Assembly: GCF_002797915.1 (NCBI RefSeq)
Contig: NZ_PGTY01000001.1
Location: 992,001-1,056,000 of the forward strand
Direction of reading: 5' to 3'
Source of the DNA: Yoonia maricola
Lineage (GTDB): Bacteria; Pseudomonadota; Alphaproteobacteria; Rhodobacterales; Rhodobacteraceae
Length of the DNA stretch: 64,000 nt
Position numbers and translations under genes: made by a program. Positions within the stretch are counted from its first letter, which is position 1. Every line of letters begins with the position of its first letter. Positions 54,766-63,847 of this stretch are shown piece after piece. The notes under the pieces are model-generated. The model did not search any database. It was given only the letters and a program-made list of their open reading frames with translations, and was not told the DNA's origin.

Positions 54766-55032
54766 CCAAAAATATTTGAGACATGTGATCCTATCACGAT
54801 AAATGTGACCATTTTAGGACGCCTCCCAAAGAGACTGCGACTTCGCATATGAACAATCGATTGAAAACAGGGCACCCCAGTTGGATGCTCTTTGAAATTG
54901 TCTTGCAAAGGTCTTCTAAGCTTGTGGAAACGCGCGTCGGCCGTCCTGATGCAGGACTTTCGCTGCGCCGCGAAAAAATGGTGATATGGGCTTCAAGCAG
55001 ACATGAACCGATACTGTGATTGGCCGCTTTCG

Positions 55033-55599
55033 TTACCCCAAATGTCCAACCGCTCCCGCCTTGGCCGACGCCGCCAGCAAATCAAACGTATAGCCCGCAA
55101 CAGACCGAAAGCAGATCACCTCAAAGGTATCCTCGTCACGCATCCAAAAAGCTGCCGCCACCTGCCCTAAACGTGTCCGCCGGAAGTCACCCGGTTTGAA
55201 CGCATCAGGGTGCAAATCCACAGGGGCCAGCTTGGCGATCACTTCACGACAAAAGGTGCCTTCGACGATCAGCAAGGCGCGCGCGTCGGATACGTTTTCC
55301 GCCAGATAATGCTGACCAGCCAAAGCCGCATCAAGCTGCCCAACGGCCTGCGCCGCCTCCGGATAGGGCACCAGAACAAGCAACTCATCCGGCGACATCC
55401 AGCACAGCCCTTTGTCACCGTCGCAATTGGCCTGGCCCCGGTCGGGCATCTTCACCCCGGTTATATCAGCACAGACCTTGCGCAATTTCTTATCGCTCAG
55501 ATCACCGCGCAGGATGATCATACCGCGCAATCCCGCCTCGCGGATTGTGACCTCACCGGGGGCAATTTTGCCTTGCAGTGCGCTGACAGCATTAGACAT
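55033..55599 (-). CDS. soxG: Sarcosine oxidase gamma subunit
   Basis: A 188-residue SoxG protein with VTIREAGLRGMIILRGDL, CWMSPDELLVLVP, and CFRSVAGYTFDLLA late in the chain. It is the smallest-but-one structural subunit of heterotetrameric sarcosine oxidase. ATG 55599 overlaps the soxA stop by eight bases. Last gene of soxBDAG. Confidence 0.94.
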   Translation of the reverse strand: MSNAVSALQGKIAPGEVTIREAGLRGMIILRGDLSDKKLRKVCADITGVKMPDRGQANCDGDKGLCWMSPDELLVLVPYPEAAQAVGQLDAALAGQHYLAENVSDARALLIVEGTFCREVIAKLAPVDLHPDAFKPGDFRRTRLGQVAAAFWMRDEDTFEVICFRSVAGYTFDLLAASAKAGAVGHLG

Positions 55600-58500
55600 T
55601 CTGCTTCTCCCCGTCTTTGTCATAGAACACCGGATCGACGATCTTGGCACGCACCGTCGTCCCATCGACCTTATTGAACTCAATCACCTCGCCCATGCGT
55701 TCCGGTCCCTTATGAACCAGCCCCATCGCGATCCCGCGCTCAAGATTGGCAGAGTAATAGGTCGAGGTCACCCTGCCCTGCGTATTACGTTGCCCATTGG
55801 CGTTCTCGCCCTCGGCAATGGCGTAAGCCCCGTCTGGCAGAACGGAACCGTCCTCTGTTGCCAGCCCAACAAGTTTCCAGCGGTCGGGATCGGCCATATG
55901 GGACCGCTCATGTGCGCGCTTGCCAAGATAGTCCTCTTTCTTCTTCGACAACGCCCACTGCAGATTAAGGTCTTGTGGGATCACCGTGCCATCGGTTTCG
56001 TCCCCGATCATGATAAAGCCCTTCTCAGCCCGCAGGATGTGCAGTGTCTCGGTACCATAAGGCATGATCCCGAACTCCTCACCCGCTTCCATCAGCGCTT
56101 CCCAGAAGGCCGCACCCTGCCCCGCAGGCACGGCGATTTCGTAAGACAGCTCACCAGAGAAGGAGATACGGAAGACCCGTGCATCAAAATCACCGATCTT
56201 GCCCTCGCGCCATTGCATGAACGGCAGCGCTTCCGCGCTTACATCCATCCCGCCCAACTTGCGCAGCAGCTTGCGTGCATGAGGGCCCACAACGGCAATC
56301 TGCGCATATTGCTCGGTCACGTTGGCGACATAGACTTTCCAGTCCCACCACTCGCATTGCAGCCAGTCTTCCATATGTGCGTGGATATGTTCGGCCCCGC
56401 CCGTCGTGGTGTGGCACAGCCATGTATCCTCGGCCATGCGCACAACAACACCGTCATCAGACAGGAAGCCATTTTCAGAACACATCAGCCCGTAGCGGCA
56501 TTTGCCGACAGGCAGCGTCGACATCATGTTGGTGTACATCATATCCAGAAACTTACCTGCATCCGGCCCTTTGACGATCAGCTTGCCAAGGGTCGAAGCA
56601 TCCAGCAGCCCAAGGTTCTCACGCGTGTTCTTGACCTCGCGGTTGACGGCCGTCTGCACACTCTCGCCGGGACGCACATAGGCAAATGGCCTGCGCCATT
56701 GGCCAACAGGTTCGTTGTCGGCACCATTGTTGTTAGACCATTCCGAAACGGGCGTCATGCGAATGGGCTGGAACAGGTCGTCACGCGCGACACCCGCAAT
56801 CGAAGCCATAGAGATAGGCGTATACGGGGGGCGGAACGTGGTTGTACCCACGTTCGGAATATCGGCGTTCAATGACTGCGAAAGAATCGCGAGGCCATTG
56901 ATATTGCTCAACTTCCCTTGGTCAGTCGCCATACCTAGGGTCGTATAGCGCTTCGCGTGCTCAACACTCTCAAATCCCTCTTGCGCGGCCAGTTGCACGT
57001 CAGAGACTTTTACATCGTTTTGAAAATCCAACCACGCTTTCGCGCGCAATGCGTGGCGCGCGCCTTGCGGCATTAACCAAACCGGAGAAATCGGGCCCTC
57101 AGCCGCATCTTCACCCATCGGGGCCTGCGCACCGCGCTTGGTATATCCAGCAGCCTTCGCCGCGGCGCGACCAGCGGCCCAACCATCGCTGACCGCCTCT
57201 GCGGTAAACAGGTGGCCATTGGCGACACCGGCAGTGATAACAAAGGCTTGGCCATCTGCGCCGGTAGGCGCGCGTTCGGGGTCAGGGCGGAACATGACTT
57301 GATCCGCGTCCCAGTCCAATTTGCCACCGCAGTGCGACCAAAGGTGCACGACCGGGGACCAGCCGCCGGACATGGCCACACAATCGCAATCGATCTCTTC
57401 CAGCACAGCACCCTCACCCGCCTGCGCGCAAAGGGCCACGCCGGTCACGCGCTTGCCGCCTTTGACGGATGCAACGCCTTTGCCCATCTCAACGCGAATA
57501 CCCAGCGCACGGGCGCGATCGATCAATTCACCCTCTGCTTGCACGCGCGCATCGACGATGACAGGCACATCAAGACCAGCTTCCTTAAGAACAATCGCCG
57601 TGCGATAGGCATCGTCATTATTGGTGACGACAACAGTGCGATCACCGATGGACACACCAAAATTCACCGCATAGTCACGCACGGCAGAGGCCAAGAGAAC
57701 GCCCGGCAAGTCATTAGCGGCAAAGGACAGTGGCCGCTCAATCGCACCTGTCGCCGTCACGATCTGTTTGGCACGAATACACCACAGACGGTGGCGTGGG
57801 CCTTCGTCGCCGGGCGCGTGATCGGTCAAACGTTCATAGGCCAGCGTATATCCGTGATCATATACACCAGCACCCATACAGCGCAGGCGCATATCAACAT
57901 TATGCATATTTTCAAGTACTTGAATGGTGTTATTAATCCATTCTTGTGCAGGTATACCGTCAACCGTGGGCGTATCGACAACAGCGCGACCACCCCAATC
58001 GGCGGTCTGTTCTATGAGCAAAACACGCGCACCACGCTCGCCTGCTGCCTTCGCTGCGGCGAGGCCGGCAATCCCACCGCCAACAACCAGCACATCGACA
58101 TGTGTATGGAAGTGTTCGTAGGTATCGTGATCACGATCCTTGGGCGCTTTGCCCAAGCCAGCAGATTTGCGGATGATCGGTTCGTAGACATGTTTCCAGA
58201 ACGACCGCGGATACATGAACATCTTGTAGTAGAAACCGGCAGGCAAGAACCGCGACAACTGCGTATTGATCGCACCGACATCAAATTCCAACGTGGGCCA
58301 GTGGTTTTGCGACGTGGCGGTCAGCCCCTCAAACAGCTCGGTCGTGGTGACACGGGCGTTGGGTTCAAAGGACGCGCCCTTACCCAAATTAACCAACCCA
58401 TTAGGTTCTTCCGCGCCAGAAGCCACGACACCACGGGGGCGGTGGTACTTGAAGGAACGACCGATCAGCATCTGGTCATTAGCCAGCAAGGCAGAGGCAA

Positions 58501-58603
58501 GGGTGTCGCCCTCAAACCCCTGCAAGTGCTTGCCGTTAAAGGTAAAAGCGACGGCTTTGTCTTTGTTGATCAAACGGCCCTGACTGGCCAAACGGGTGCT
58601 CAT
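55592..58603 (-). CDS. soxA: Sarcosine oxidase alpha subunit
   Basis: A 1003-residue subunit. Residues ~15-100 are a ferredoxin-like domain that lacks cluster cysteines (FTFNGKHLQGFEGDTLASALLAN), residues ~165-450 bind a dinucleotide (VLVVGGGIAGLAAAKAAGERGARVLL), and the C-terminal ~400 residues are an aminomethyltransferase-like tetrahydrofolate-binding domain (MTPVSEWSNNNGA, FSGELSYEIAVPA). The enzyme oxidatively demethylates sarcosine to glycine, giving H2O2 and methylene-THF. ATG 58603 follows GGGGGACG and overlaps the soxD stop (ATGA). Confidence 0.97.
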   Translation of the reverse strand: MSTRLASQGRLINKDKAVAFTFNGKHLQGFEGDTLASALLANDQMLIGRSFKYHRPRGVVASGAEEPNGLVNLGKGASFEPNARVTTTELFEGLTATSQNHWPTLEFDVGAINTQLSRFLPAGFYYKMFMYPRSFWKHVYEPIIRKSAGLGKAPKDRDHDTYEHFHTHVDVLVVGGGIAGLAAAKAAGERGARVLLIEQTADWGGRAVVDTPTVDGIPAQEWINNTIQVLENMHNVDMRLRCMGAGVYDHGYTLAYERLTDHAPGDEGPRHRLWCIRAKQIVTATGAIERPLSFAANDLPGVLLASAVRDYAVNFGVSIGDRTVVVTNNDDAYRTAIVLKEAGLDVPVIVDARVQAEGELIDRARALGIRVEMGKGVASVKGGKRVTGVALCAQAGEGAVLEEIDCDCVAMSGGWSPVVHLWSHCGGKLDWDADQVMFRPDPERAPTGADGQAFVITAGVANGHLFTAEAVSDGWAAGRAAAKAAGYTKRGAQAPMGEDAAEGPISPVWLMPQGARHALRAKAWLDFQNDVKVSDVQLAAQEGFESVEHAKRYTTLGMATDQGKLSNINGLAILSQSLNADIPNVGTTTFRPPYTPISMASIAGVARDDLFQPIRMTPVSEWSNNNGADNEPVGQWRRPFAYVRPGESVQTAVNREVKNTRENLGLLDASTLGKLIVKGPDAGKFLDMMYTNMMSTLPVGKCRYGLMCSENGFLSDDGVVVRMAEDTWLCHTTTGGAEHIHAHMEDWLQCEWWDWKVYVANVTEQYAQIAVVGPHARKLLRKLGGMDVSAEALPFMQWREGKIGDFDARVFRISFSGELSYEIAVPAGQGAAFWEALMEAGEEFGIMPYGTETLHILRAEKGFIMIGDETDGTVIPQDLNLQWALSKKKEDYLGKRAHERSHMADPDRWKLVGLATEDGSVLPDGAYAIAEGENANGQRNTQGRVTSTYYSANLERGIAMGLVHKGPERMGEVIEFNKVDGTTVRAKIVDPVFYDKDGEKQNV

Positions 58604-58929
58604 TGGAACGTCCCCCATGACCAACCGGGGCGCTTGGCCGTGATTTTATCCTTGATCTCCTGCGGCGGTTCCAGCGTTTGGGCTGGATAGGTGCCGAAAA
58701 CTTCTAAGGTATTGGTGCAGCGGGCCGCCAGAAACCACTTGCCGCACCCATAAACATGACGCCAGCGTTCAAAATGCACGCCTTTGGGGTTTTCGCGCAT
58801 AAAAAGATAATCCTCAAAATCATCATCCGAGGACCCCGGCCCTTCGCGTTTCAGGTGGGCCTGACCGCCACCTTGCAAATCAGTTTCGTCCGTCTCGACG
58901 CCGCAATAGGGGCAACGCAAAATCAGCAT
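58600..58929 (-). CDS. soxD: Sarcosine oxidase delta subunit
   Basis: A 109-residue zinc-binding subunit. Ligand residues are in RCPYCGVE and the later HVYGCGKWF; the DDFEDYLFMRENPKG motif is family-specific. It begins at ATG 58929 and overlaps soxA by four bases. Unusually, about 650 bp with two small genes separate it from soxB. Confidence 0.95.
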   Translation of the reverse strand: MLILRCPYCGVETDETDLQGGGQAHLKREGPGSSDDDFEDYLFMRENPKGVHFERWRHVYGCGKWFLAARCTNTLEVFGTYPAQTLEPPQEIKDKITAKRPGWSWGTFQ

Positions 58930-59008
58930 GAGGCACCTTTAATACTGGAGGTATGCAAAGCGTACAAATAGCGTACACAGCCTGCACACGCAGATGTCAC
59001 AAACGCAC

Positions 59009-59040
59009 AAAAGGCGAGCGCATGACTGCGCCCGCCTTTC
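59009..59040 (-). terminator. Terminator of small membrane-protein gene
   Basis: On the minus strand, AAAGGCG-G-GCGCA pairs with TGCGC-T-CGCCTTT, with one mismatch, followed by TGTGCG. It lies about 30 bp after the stop codon of the gene at 59068. It would also limit readthrough from soxB into soxD unless a second promoter exists. Confidence 0.7.
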
Positions 59041-59067
59041 GTCGTTTTGGTATGAGTGGTGTTGGTG

Positions 59068-59292
59068 TTATTCGCCCGCTGTCGGGGCAACCGGTTGTGT
59101 AGGTGCCGTTTCTTCAATTGCTGGGGCGCCATCTTGGGCTGTGCCAACAGTCGCTGGATCAACGGTCGTACTGGCGCCGCCACCTGCGAACAGCGCGTAA
59201 AGCAGAACCAGAACAACAATGACGGCCGCCACAAGGAAACCGACCCCACTTCCACTCGAGGTATTGGAGTTTGTGTGACTGAATTCATCCAT
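59068..59292 (-). CDS. Small single-span membrane protein
   Basis: A 74-residue protein: a Ser/Thr/Asn-rich N-terminus, one helix (VGFLVAAVIVVLVLLYALFAGGG, residues 17-39), and an acidic Ala/Pro/Thr-rich tail. A strong AAGGAGGAGAA ribosome site precedes ATG 59292, and a terminator follows. Not recognised, but clearly expressed-looking. It sits inside the sox region. Confidence 0.75.
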   Translation of the reverse strand: MDEFSHTNSNTSSGSGVGFLVAAVIVVLVLLYALFAGGGASTTVDPATVGTAQDGAPAIEETAPTQPVAPTAGE

Positions 59293-59459
59293 GGTGTATT
59301 CTCCTCCTTAGATGCCACCAACATCGCAGCCCCATAAGAAAAAGGAACATAAGCGGAAATCCCCGGATGATTTGAGCAAACCGTAGCCATTTCCGCCGAT
59401 ATCCTTCGGCTGACCGCCGCCGGGGTCGCCGAACCAAATCCAGATGTTATCCTGTTGTC

Positions 59460-59573
59460 ATGGAACTTCTGCTGATCACACTCGGAGGCGTGCTCTCCAC
59501 TGCCATTGTTTTTATGGTCATCGACCGCATGCGCGGCGGACTGTCCGATGACGATGAGGATGGGTTCGAGTAG
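59460..59573 (+). CDS. Possible 37-residue membrane peptide
   Basis: ATG 59460 opens MELLLITLGGVLSTAIVFMV, a single hydrophobic helix, followed by IDRMRGGL and an acidic end (DDDEDGFE). The positive-inside arrangement is plausible. The ribosome site is weak, so this is tentative. Convergent with soxB, two bases apart. Confidence 0.4.
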   Translation: MELLLITLGGVLSTAIVFMVIDRMRGGLSDDDEDGFE

Positions 59574-59575
59574 CA

Positions 59576-60820
59576 TCAGTGCGCCACCCCTGCTGCCACG
59601 CTTTCATCAATGAACTTGCCTTCGCGAAAGCGGAACATGCTGAATTCATCCGTCAGCGGCGATTGCCCCTTGGCCATCAACTCGGCCATGGCCCAGCCTG
59701 ACCCCGGCGTTGCTTTGAACCCGCCGGTGCCCCAGCCACAGTTCACGAAAATACCCTCGACCGGTGTTTTTGACAGAATGGGAGAGCGATCCCCTGTCAC
59801 ATCCACAATCCCGCCCCATTGCCGCAACATCTTGAGCCGTGCCAACATCGGGAAGGTTTCGACCAAGGCGCGCACCGTTTCCTCGATATGGTGGAACGAC
59901 CCGCGCTGGGTGTAGTTATTAAAGCCATCGGTTCCGCCGCCAATGACCATCTCGCCTTTGTCGGACTGTGACAGATAGCCGTGCACGGTGTTGGCCATCA
60001 CAACAATATCCATCGCTGGCTTGATCGGCTCTGACACCAGCGCCTGCAGCGCGACACTTTCAACCGGCAGACGGAAGCCCGCCATCTGCGCCATCACACC
60101 AGAATGCCCGGCCACAACCATGCCAAGCTTGTCGCAATCAATCGGCCCTTTGGATGTATCGACGCCGACGACCTTGCCACCCTCTTGCCGCACCGCCTTG
60201 ACTTCGCATTGCTGGATCACATCCATGCCCATATCGGAACAGGCACGGGCATACCCCCAAGCGACCGCATCATGGCGCGCGGTGCCGCCACGCGCTTGCC
60301 ACAGCCCACCAAGAACCGGGTAACGCGGCCCGTCGATGTTCATGATCGGGCAAAGTTCCTTGACGCGCGCAGGCTCAATCCATTCGGTTGTGACACCCTG
60401 CAAGGCATTGGCATGGGCCGTGCGCTTGTACCCCCGCACCTCATGCTGTGTCTGAGCGAGCATGATCACACCGCGCGGGCTGAACATGACGTTGTAGTTA
60501 AGGTCCTGTGACATCGTCTCATAAAGCGAGCGGGACTTTTCATAGATCGCGGCAGAGGGGTCTTGCAAATAATTGGACCGGATGATCGTTGTATTCCGGC
60601 CCGTATTGCCACCACCAAGCCAACCTTTTTCCAGGATCGCCACATTGGTGATCCCGAAATTCTTGCCCAAAAAATACGCCGTGGCCAGACCATGCCCACC
60701 TGCCCCCACGATGATCACATCATATTTCTTCTTCGGCTCACGTTTGGCCCACGCCCGGTCCCAGCCGGTATGTTGGCGCATGGCTTCTTTAGCGATTGCA
60801 AAGGCGGAATAGCGTTTCAT
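59576..60820 (-). CDS. soxB: Sarcosine oxidase beta subunit
   Basis: A 414-residue FAD/FMN flavoprotein. The dinucleotide-binding motif is DVIIVGAGGHGLATAYFL (from residue 34), followed by GGGNTGRNTTIIRSNYL, and the C-terminal substrate/flavin region CGWGTGGFKATPGSGWAMAELM. With SoxA, D and G it forms heterotetrameric sarcosine oxidase. ATG 60820 (MKRYSAF) follows GGGACC. It is separated from soxD by two small genes and a terminator, so soxDAG may have its own promoter. Confidence 0.97.
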   Translation of the reverse strand: MKRYSAFAIAKEAMRQHTGWDRAWAKREPKKKYDVIIVGAGGHGLATAYFLGKNFGITNVAILEKGWLGGGNTGRNTTIIRSNYLQDPSAAIYEKSRSLYETMSQDLNYNVMFSPRGVIMLAQTQHEVRGYKRTAHANALQGVTTEWIEPARVKELCPIMNIDGPRYPVLGGLWQARGGTARHDAVAWGYARACSDMGMDVIQQCEVKAVRQEGGKVVGVDTSKGPIDCDKLGMVVAGHSGVMAQMAGFRLPVESVALQALVSEPIKPAMDIVVMANTVHGYLSQSDKGEMVIGGGTDGFNNYTQRGSFHHIEETVRALVETFPMLARLKMLRQWGGIVDVTGDRSPILSKTPVEGIFVNCGWGTGGFKATPGSGWAMAELMAKGQSPLTDEFSMFRFREGKFIDESVAAGVAH

Positions 60821-60869
60821 CGGGGTCCCAAATGCTTGTGGCAGGCATGCAGCGTCTACCCACTCTATC

Positions 60870-60888
60870 TGGACCTTGCACAGGTCCA
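60870..60888. promoter_or_regulatory. Dyad 1 upstream of soxB
   Basis: TGGACCT-TGCAC-AGGTCCA is a perfect inverted repeat with 7-bp arms, about 50 bp before the soxB ATG. It has the size of a dimeric regulator site. Confidence 0.5.
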
Positions 60889-60923
60889 AGTGGTTCCTCA
60901 CAGCGGCGTATATTTTGCATTTT

Positions 60924-60944
60924 ACGACATGCTGGCGATGTCGT
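60924..60944. promoter_or_regulatory. Dyad 2 upstream of soxB
   Basis: ACGACAT and ATGTCGT arms are separated by 7 bp, about 105-125 bp before soxB. It is distinct in sequence from dyad 1, so two different factors could bind the 204-bp gap between soxB and ccmI. Confidence 0.45.
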
Positions 60945-61024
60945 GAATTGTCACGGCGTCGCAGCCCCTTTTCACGCGGCCCCGCGGCGGTTATGTGACC
61001 TGCAAGGTAAGGGACGCAAAACTG

Positions 61025-62224
61025 ATGATGTTCTGGCTTGTTTGCGCTGTAATGACGCTCGCAGTGACAGCGGTGATGGTAACGCCTTTGTTGCGTCCCA
61101 AAGAGATGGGCGACGACAACCCCGATATCGCCATTTACCGCGCCCAACTGGCCGAAATTGACCGCGATCTGGAACGCGAGTTGCTGGCGACGGACGAGGC
61201 CAAGCGCGCGCGCACCGAAGTGGCACGCCGCCTGCTGGCGGCCAACAAAGCCGCTGTTGCGCCTGCCGGGATAACCACACCGACCCGTTGGTTGGCCGCT
61301 GCGATTGTTGCAGTGGTGCTCGCCCTTGGTTTTGGCACGTACTGGACGCTGGGCGCACCGGGGTACCCGGACTTGCCGTTGCAAGCACGGCTTGCCGCAA
61401 GCGAGGAGATGCGCGCCAACCGCCCCTCCCAAGCCGCGTTAGAGGCCGCAGCCCCCGCCCCGCCCCCTGTCGAAGTACCGGATGATTATCGCGAAGCGAT
61501 TGACCAGTTGCGCGTTATCGCCCCCACCCGCCCCAATGATCTGGAGGCATGGAGCAGGCTTGCCTATCACGAGGTTGAGTTGCGCAATTATGCCGGGGCC
61601 GCAGATGCGCAAGCGCAGGTCAATCTGATCAAAGGCGAGGCGACTGAGATTGCGGATCTGCAACGCCTACTGGACCTTCTGGTGGTTGCGGCGGGTGGTC
61701 TGGTCTCGCCCGAAGCCGAAGAGGTGATCCGCCAGATCTTTGACCGCGATGAGCAAAATACAGCGGCGCGTTATTATCTGGGCGCGCTTTATAACCAGAC
61801 CGACCGCCCAGATCTCGCACTGCGGCTTTGGCGCGACATCATCGAAACAGGTGACCCAAACAATTTCCATATCGCCAGTGCGCGGTCACAGGTCAGCGAT
61901 GCCGCCTTCCGCGCAGGCATTGAATATGCCGTACCAGAGGCGCGCGGTCCGTCGTTTGAACAGATGGATGCGGCCTCGGATATGTCGGCTGAGGACCGCG
62001 AAGCGATGATCGGCGGCATGGTCTCTGGCCTTGCCAGCAGGCTGGCCACCGAAGGCGGCCCTGCGCAGGACTGGGCTCGCCTGATCCGGGCCTACGGTGT
62101 TCTGGGCGATCAAGAGGCCGCGCGCATGGTCTGGACCGAAGCGCAGCAAGTCTTTGTCAGCAGCATGCGGGGCATGGAAATTCTGACCAACGCCGCCCGT
62201 GATGCAGGCGTATTAGAGGAATGA
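61025..62224 (+). CDS. ccmI: Cytochrome c biogenesis protein CcmI
   Basis: A 399-residue protein with two N-terminal membrane helices (residues ~1-20 and ~95-115) enclosing a cytoplasmic heptad-rich helix (IAIYRAQLAEIDRDLERELLATDEA), and a periplasmic TPR domain (NDLEAWSRLAYHEVELRNY onwards). CcmI chaperones apocytochrome c to CcmFH. It is far from the ccmABCDG cluster and precedes ruvX with an ATGA overlap. Confidence 0.93.
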   Translation: MMFWLVCAVMTLAVTAVMVTPLLRPKEMGDDNPDIAIYRAQLAEIDRDLERELLATDEAKRARTEVARRLLAANKAAVAPAGITTPTRWLAAAIVAVVLALGFGTYWTLGAPGYPDLPLQARLAASEEMRANRPSQAALEAAAPAPPPVEVPDDYREAIDQLRVIAPTRPNDLEAWSRLAYHEVELRNYAGAADAQAQVNLIKGEATEIADLQRLLDLLVVAAGGLVSPEAEEVIRQIFDRDEQNTAARYYLGALYNQTDRPDLALRLWRDIIETGDPNNFHIASARSQVSDAAFRAGIEYAVPEARGPSFEQMDAASDMSAEDREAMIGGMVSGLASRLATEGGPAQDWARLIRAYGVLGDQEAARMVWTEAQQVFVSSMRGMEILTNAARDAGVLEE

Positions 62225-62697
62225 TTTGCGACACGCCAGAAGCCTTTGTCGCTGAAATCCCTGACATGGGCGCACTGGCAGGGCTGGACCTTGGGACGGC
62301 GACGATCGGGGTGGCGGTCTCAGACGTCATGCGTTCGGTCGCGACCCCGCTTGAGACGATCAAACGCAAGAAATTCGGTGTCGATGCGACCAAACTGTTG
62401 GAGCTGACAACACACCGCTTGGTGACCGGGCTGGTGCTGGGACTGCCGATGAACATGGACGGGTCCGAGGGGCCACGCTGTCAGGCGACACGCGCCTTTG
62501 CGCGTAACTTGGAAAAACTGACCCCTCTACCAATCACCTTCTGGGACGAACGCCTATCCACGGTCGCCGCCGAACGCGCGCTGCTTGAGGCGGATACGTC
62601 ACGCAAACGTCGCGCAGAGGTCATTGACCACGTGGCCGCCGGCTATATCTTGCAAGGCATGCTGGACCGCATGGCGCATATAAGGACGCACTCGTGA
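62221..62697 (+). CDS. ruvX: Holliday junction resolvase-like protein RuvX (YqgF)
   Basis: A 158-residue RNase H-fold protein with LAGLDLGTATIGVAVSD (Asp23), LVLGLPMNMDGSEGPR, TFWDERLSTVAAER and the final Asp in EVIDHVAAGYILQ. RuvX/YqgF acts in 16S rRNA 5' processing and is reported as a junction nuclease. The ATG overlaps the ccmI stop and its own stop overlaps the next gene's GTG. Confidence 0.95.
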   Translation: MICDTPEAFVAEIPDMGALAGLDLGTATIGVAVSDVMRSVATPLETIKRKKFGVDATKLLELTTHRLVTGLVLGLPMNMDGSEGPRCQATRAFARNLEKLTPLPITFWDERLSTVAAERALLEADTSRKRRAEVIDHVAAGYILQGMLDRMAHIRTHS

Positions 62698-62936
62698 ACA
62701 TCCCTGAAAACACCGACGACATCTGGAAACGGGCCGAAATCGACAGCCCCTGCGTCAAGGTCTGCGTGATCGAACCAAAAAGCCGCCTGTGCACAGGGTG
62801 TTTACGGTCGATTGATGAAATCGGGGCATGGTCGGGGATGTCCGTGGAGGCACGCAAGGCGGTGATGGCGGAGTTACCAACGCGGGCAGGTCAGATCGCG
62901 AAGCGGCGCGGCGGACGGGCGGCAAAAGTAAAGTAG
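62694..62936 (+). CDS. DUF1289 protein
   Basis: An 80-residue protein with the DUF1289 core: DSPCVKVCVIEPKSRLCTGCLRS, then EIGAWSGM. Four cysteines suggest a small metal or iron-sulfur site. It starts at GTG 62694 within the ruvX stop codon. Function unknown. Confidence 0.9.
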   Translation: MNIPENTDDIWKRAEIDSPCVKVCVIEPKSRLCTGCLRSIDEIGAWSGMSVEARKAVMAELPTRAGQIAKRRGGRAAKVK

Positions 62937-62978
62937 CATCACACCCACCGTGGAACGCTGGATGCAGGAGAAAAATCT

Positions 62979-63158
62979 ATGCTGCAATATAAAGTGGTCT
63001 TCGCATTAACACTTGAAGAATTGGTAGATGACGTCACTACCAACTGTCGCGAAAACTGGGTGCCGCAAGGTGGCGTCAGCCGCGGACCTTTGGGCAATGG
63101 CCTGTTAGGTAAAAAGTACTTCTTTCAAGCGATGACAAAGACGATTTCTACAAATTAG
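62979..63158 (+). CDS. DUF1737 small protein
   Basis: A 59-residue protein read as YKVVFALTLEELVDDV, then NWVPQGGVSRG and YFFQAMTKT, the DUF1737 pattern. ATG 62979 has a clear GCAGGAG ribosome site. Function unknown. It follows the DUF1289 gene by 42 bp. Confidence 0.8.
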   Translation: MLQYKVVFALTLEELVDDVTTNCRENWVPQGGVSRGPLGNGLLGKKYFFQAMTKTISTN

Positions 63159-63172
63159 CAGTCGTTCTGTAT

Positions 63173-63742
63173 TCAGCCGTGTTCAGCGGCCATCATGCCT
63201 TTGAATTGCGTCACGGCTTCTTTCGGAAGGCCTGCAGCTTCAAAAACTGCCGCCGTGAAACTGGCAGGCGCGGTGCCGGGTGCCGTTATTATCCGATCCG
63301 CACCAATGGCAGATGCGCTTGCAAGATAATGCGCCTCTCCGTCGTAGTGCGCCGCATTCTTCTTGAGAAACTCTTTATCATTCGACGTATGTCGGACTTT
63401 GTCCAGCAGGCCTGCACGGGCCAATGCCAGAGTACCGCCACATATACCACCGATACAGGTACCAGCCTCATGAAGCGTATGAAGAACACCACTAATATCA
63501 GGTGCTTCTTCCGTTTCCCAAAGTGTCCCACCTACGACCACAACAACTTTCGGGTGCCACTCCACCATTTCGGCCAACCCCTGAGAAACAAGCACCCTGA
63601 GCCCACCCTGAGAGTCGAGTTCACCGCTATCAGGCGAAAAATATTGAACATCGAGACCATAAAAGGGGCCACCAGTCCCACCAATCAGCGCATATTCCCA
63701 ATCGGCAAAACCCTGCGTTAGGAGCACTGCGATTTTAGTCAT
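63173..63742 (-). CDS. DJ-1/PfpI family protein
   Basis: A 189-residue class I glutamine amidotransferase-like protein. The nucleophile is Cys101 at the elbow GGICGGTLALARAG, with Glu15 in ADWEYALIGG. The family includes chaperones, deglycases and proteases; the exact activity is unclear. Confidence 0.88.
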   Translation of the reverse strand: MTKIAVLLTQGFADWEYALIGGTGGPFYGLDVQYFSPDSGELDSQGGLRVLVSQGLAEMVEWHPKVVVVVGGTLWETEEAPDISGVLHTLHEAGTCIGGICGGTLALARAGLLDKVRHTSNDKEFLKKNAAHYDGEAHYLASASAIGADRIITAPGTAPASFTAAVFEAAGLPKEAVTQFKGMMAAEHG

Positions 63743-63847
63743 GCGATTTTCCTAGAGCTCAAGATTTAAGCAGAACATAAAGCGAACGTAGATACACCGC
63801 AATCAGCTTTTTATCATGTATCGGCTCTTCGAAGGCATTGAACGCCA

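Noticed and set aside
55412-56875. 487-codon frame antisense to soxA and soxG
   Set aside because: Spans two well-supported genes on the other strand; composition is that of a reverse frame.
57212-58690. 492-codon frame antisense to soxA
   Set aside because: Same reason: a mirror of soxA with no recognisable protein features.
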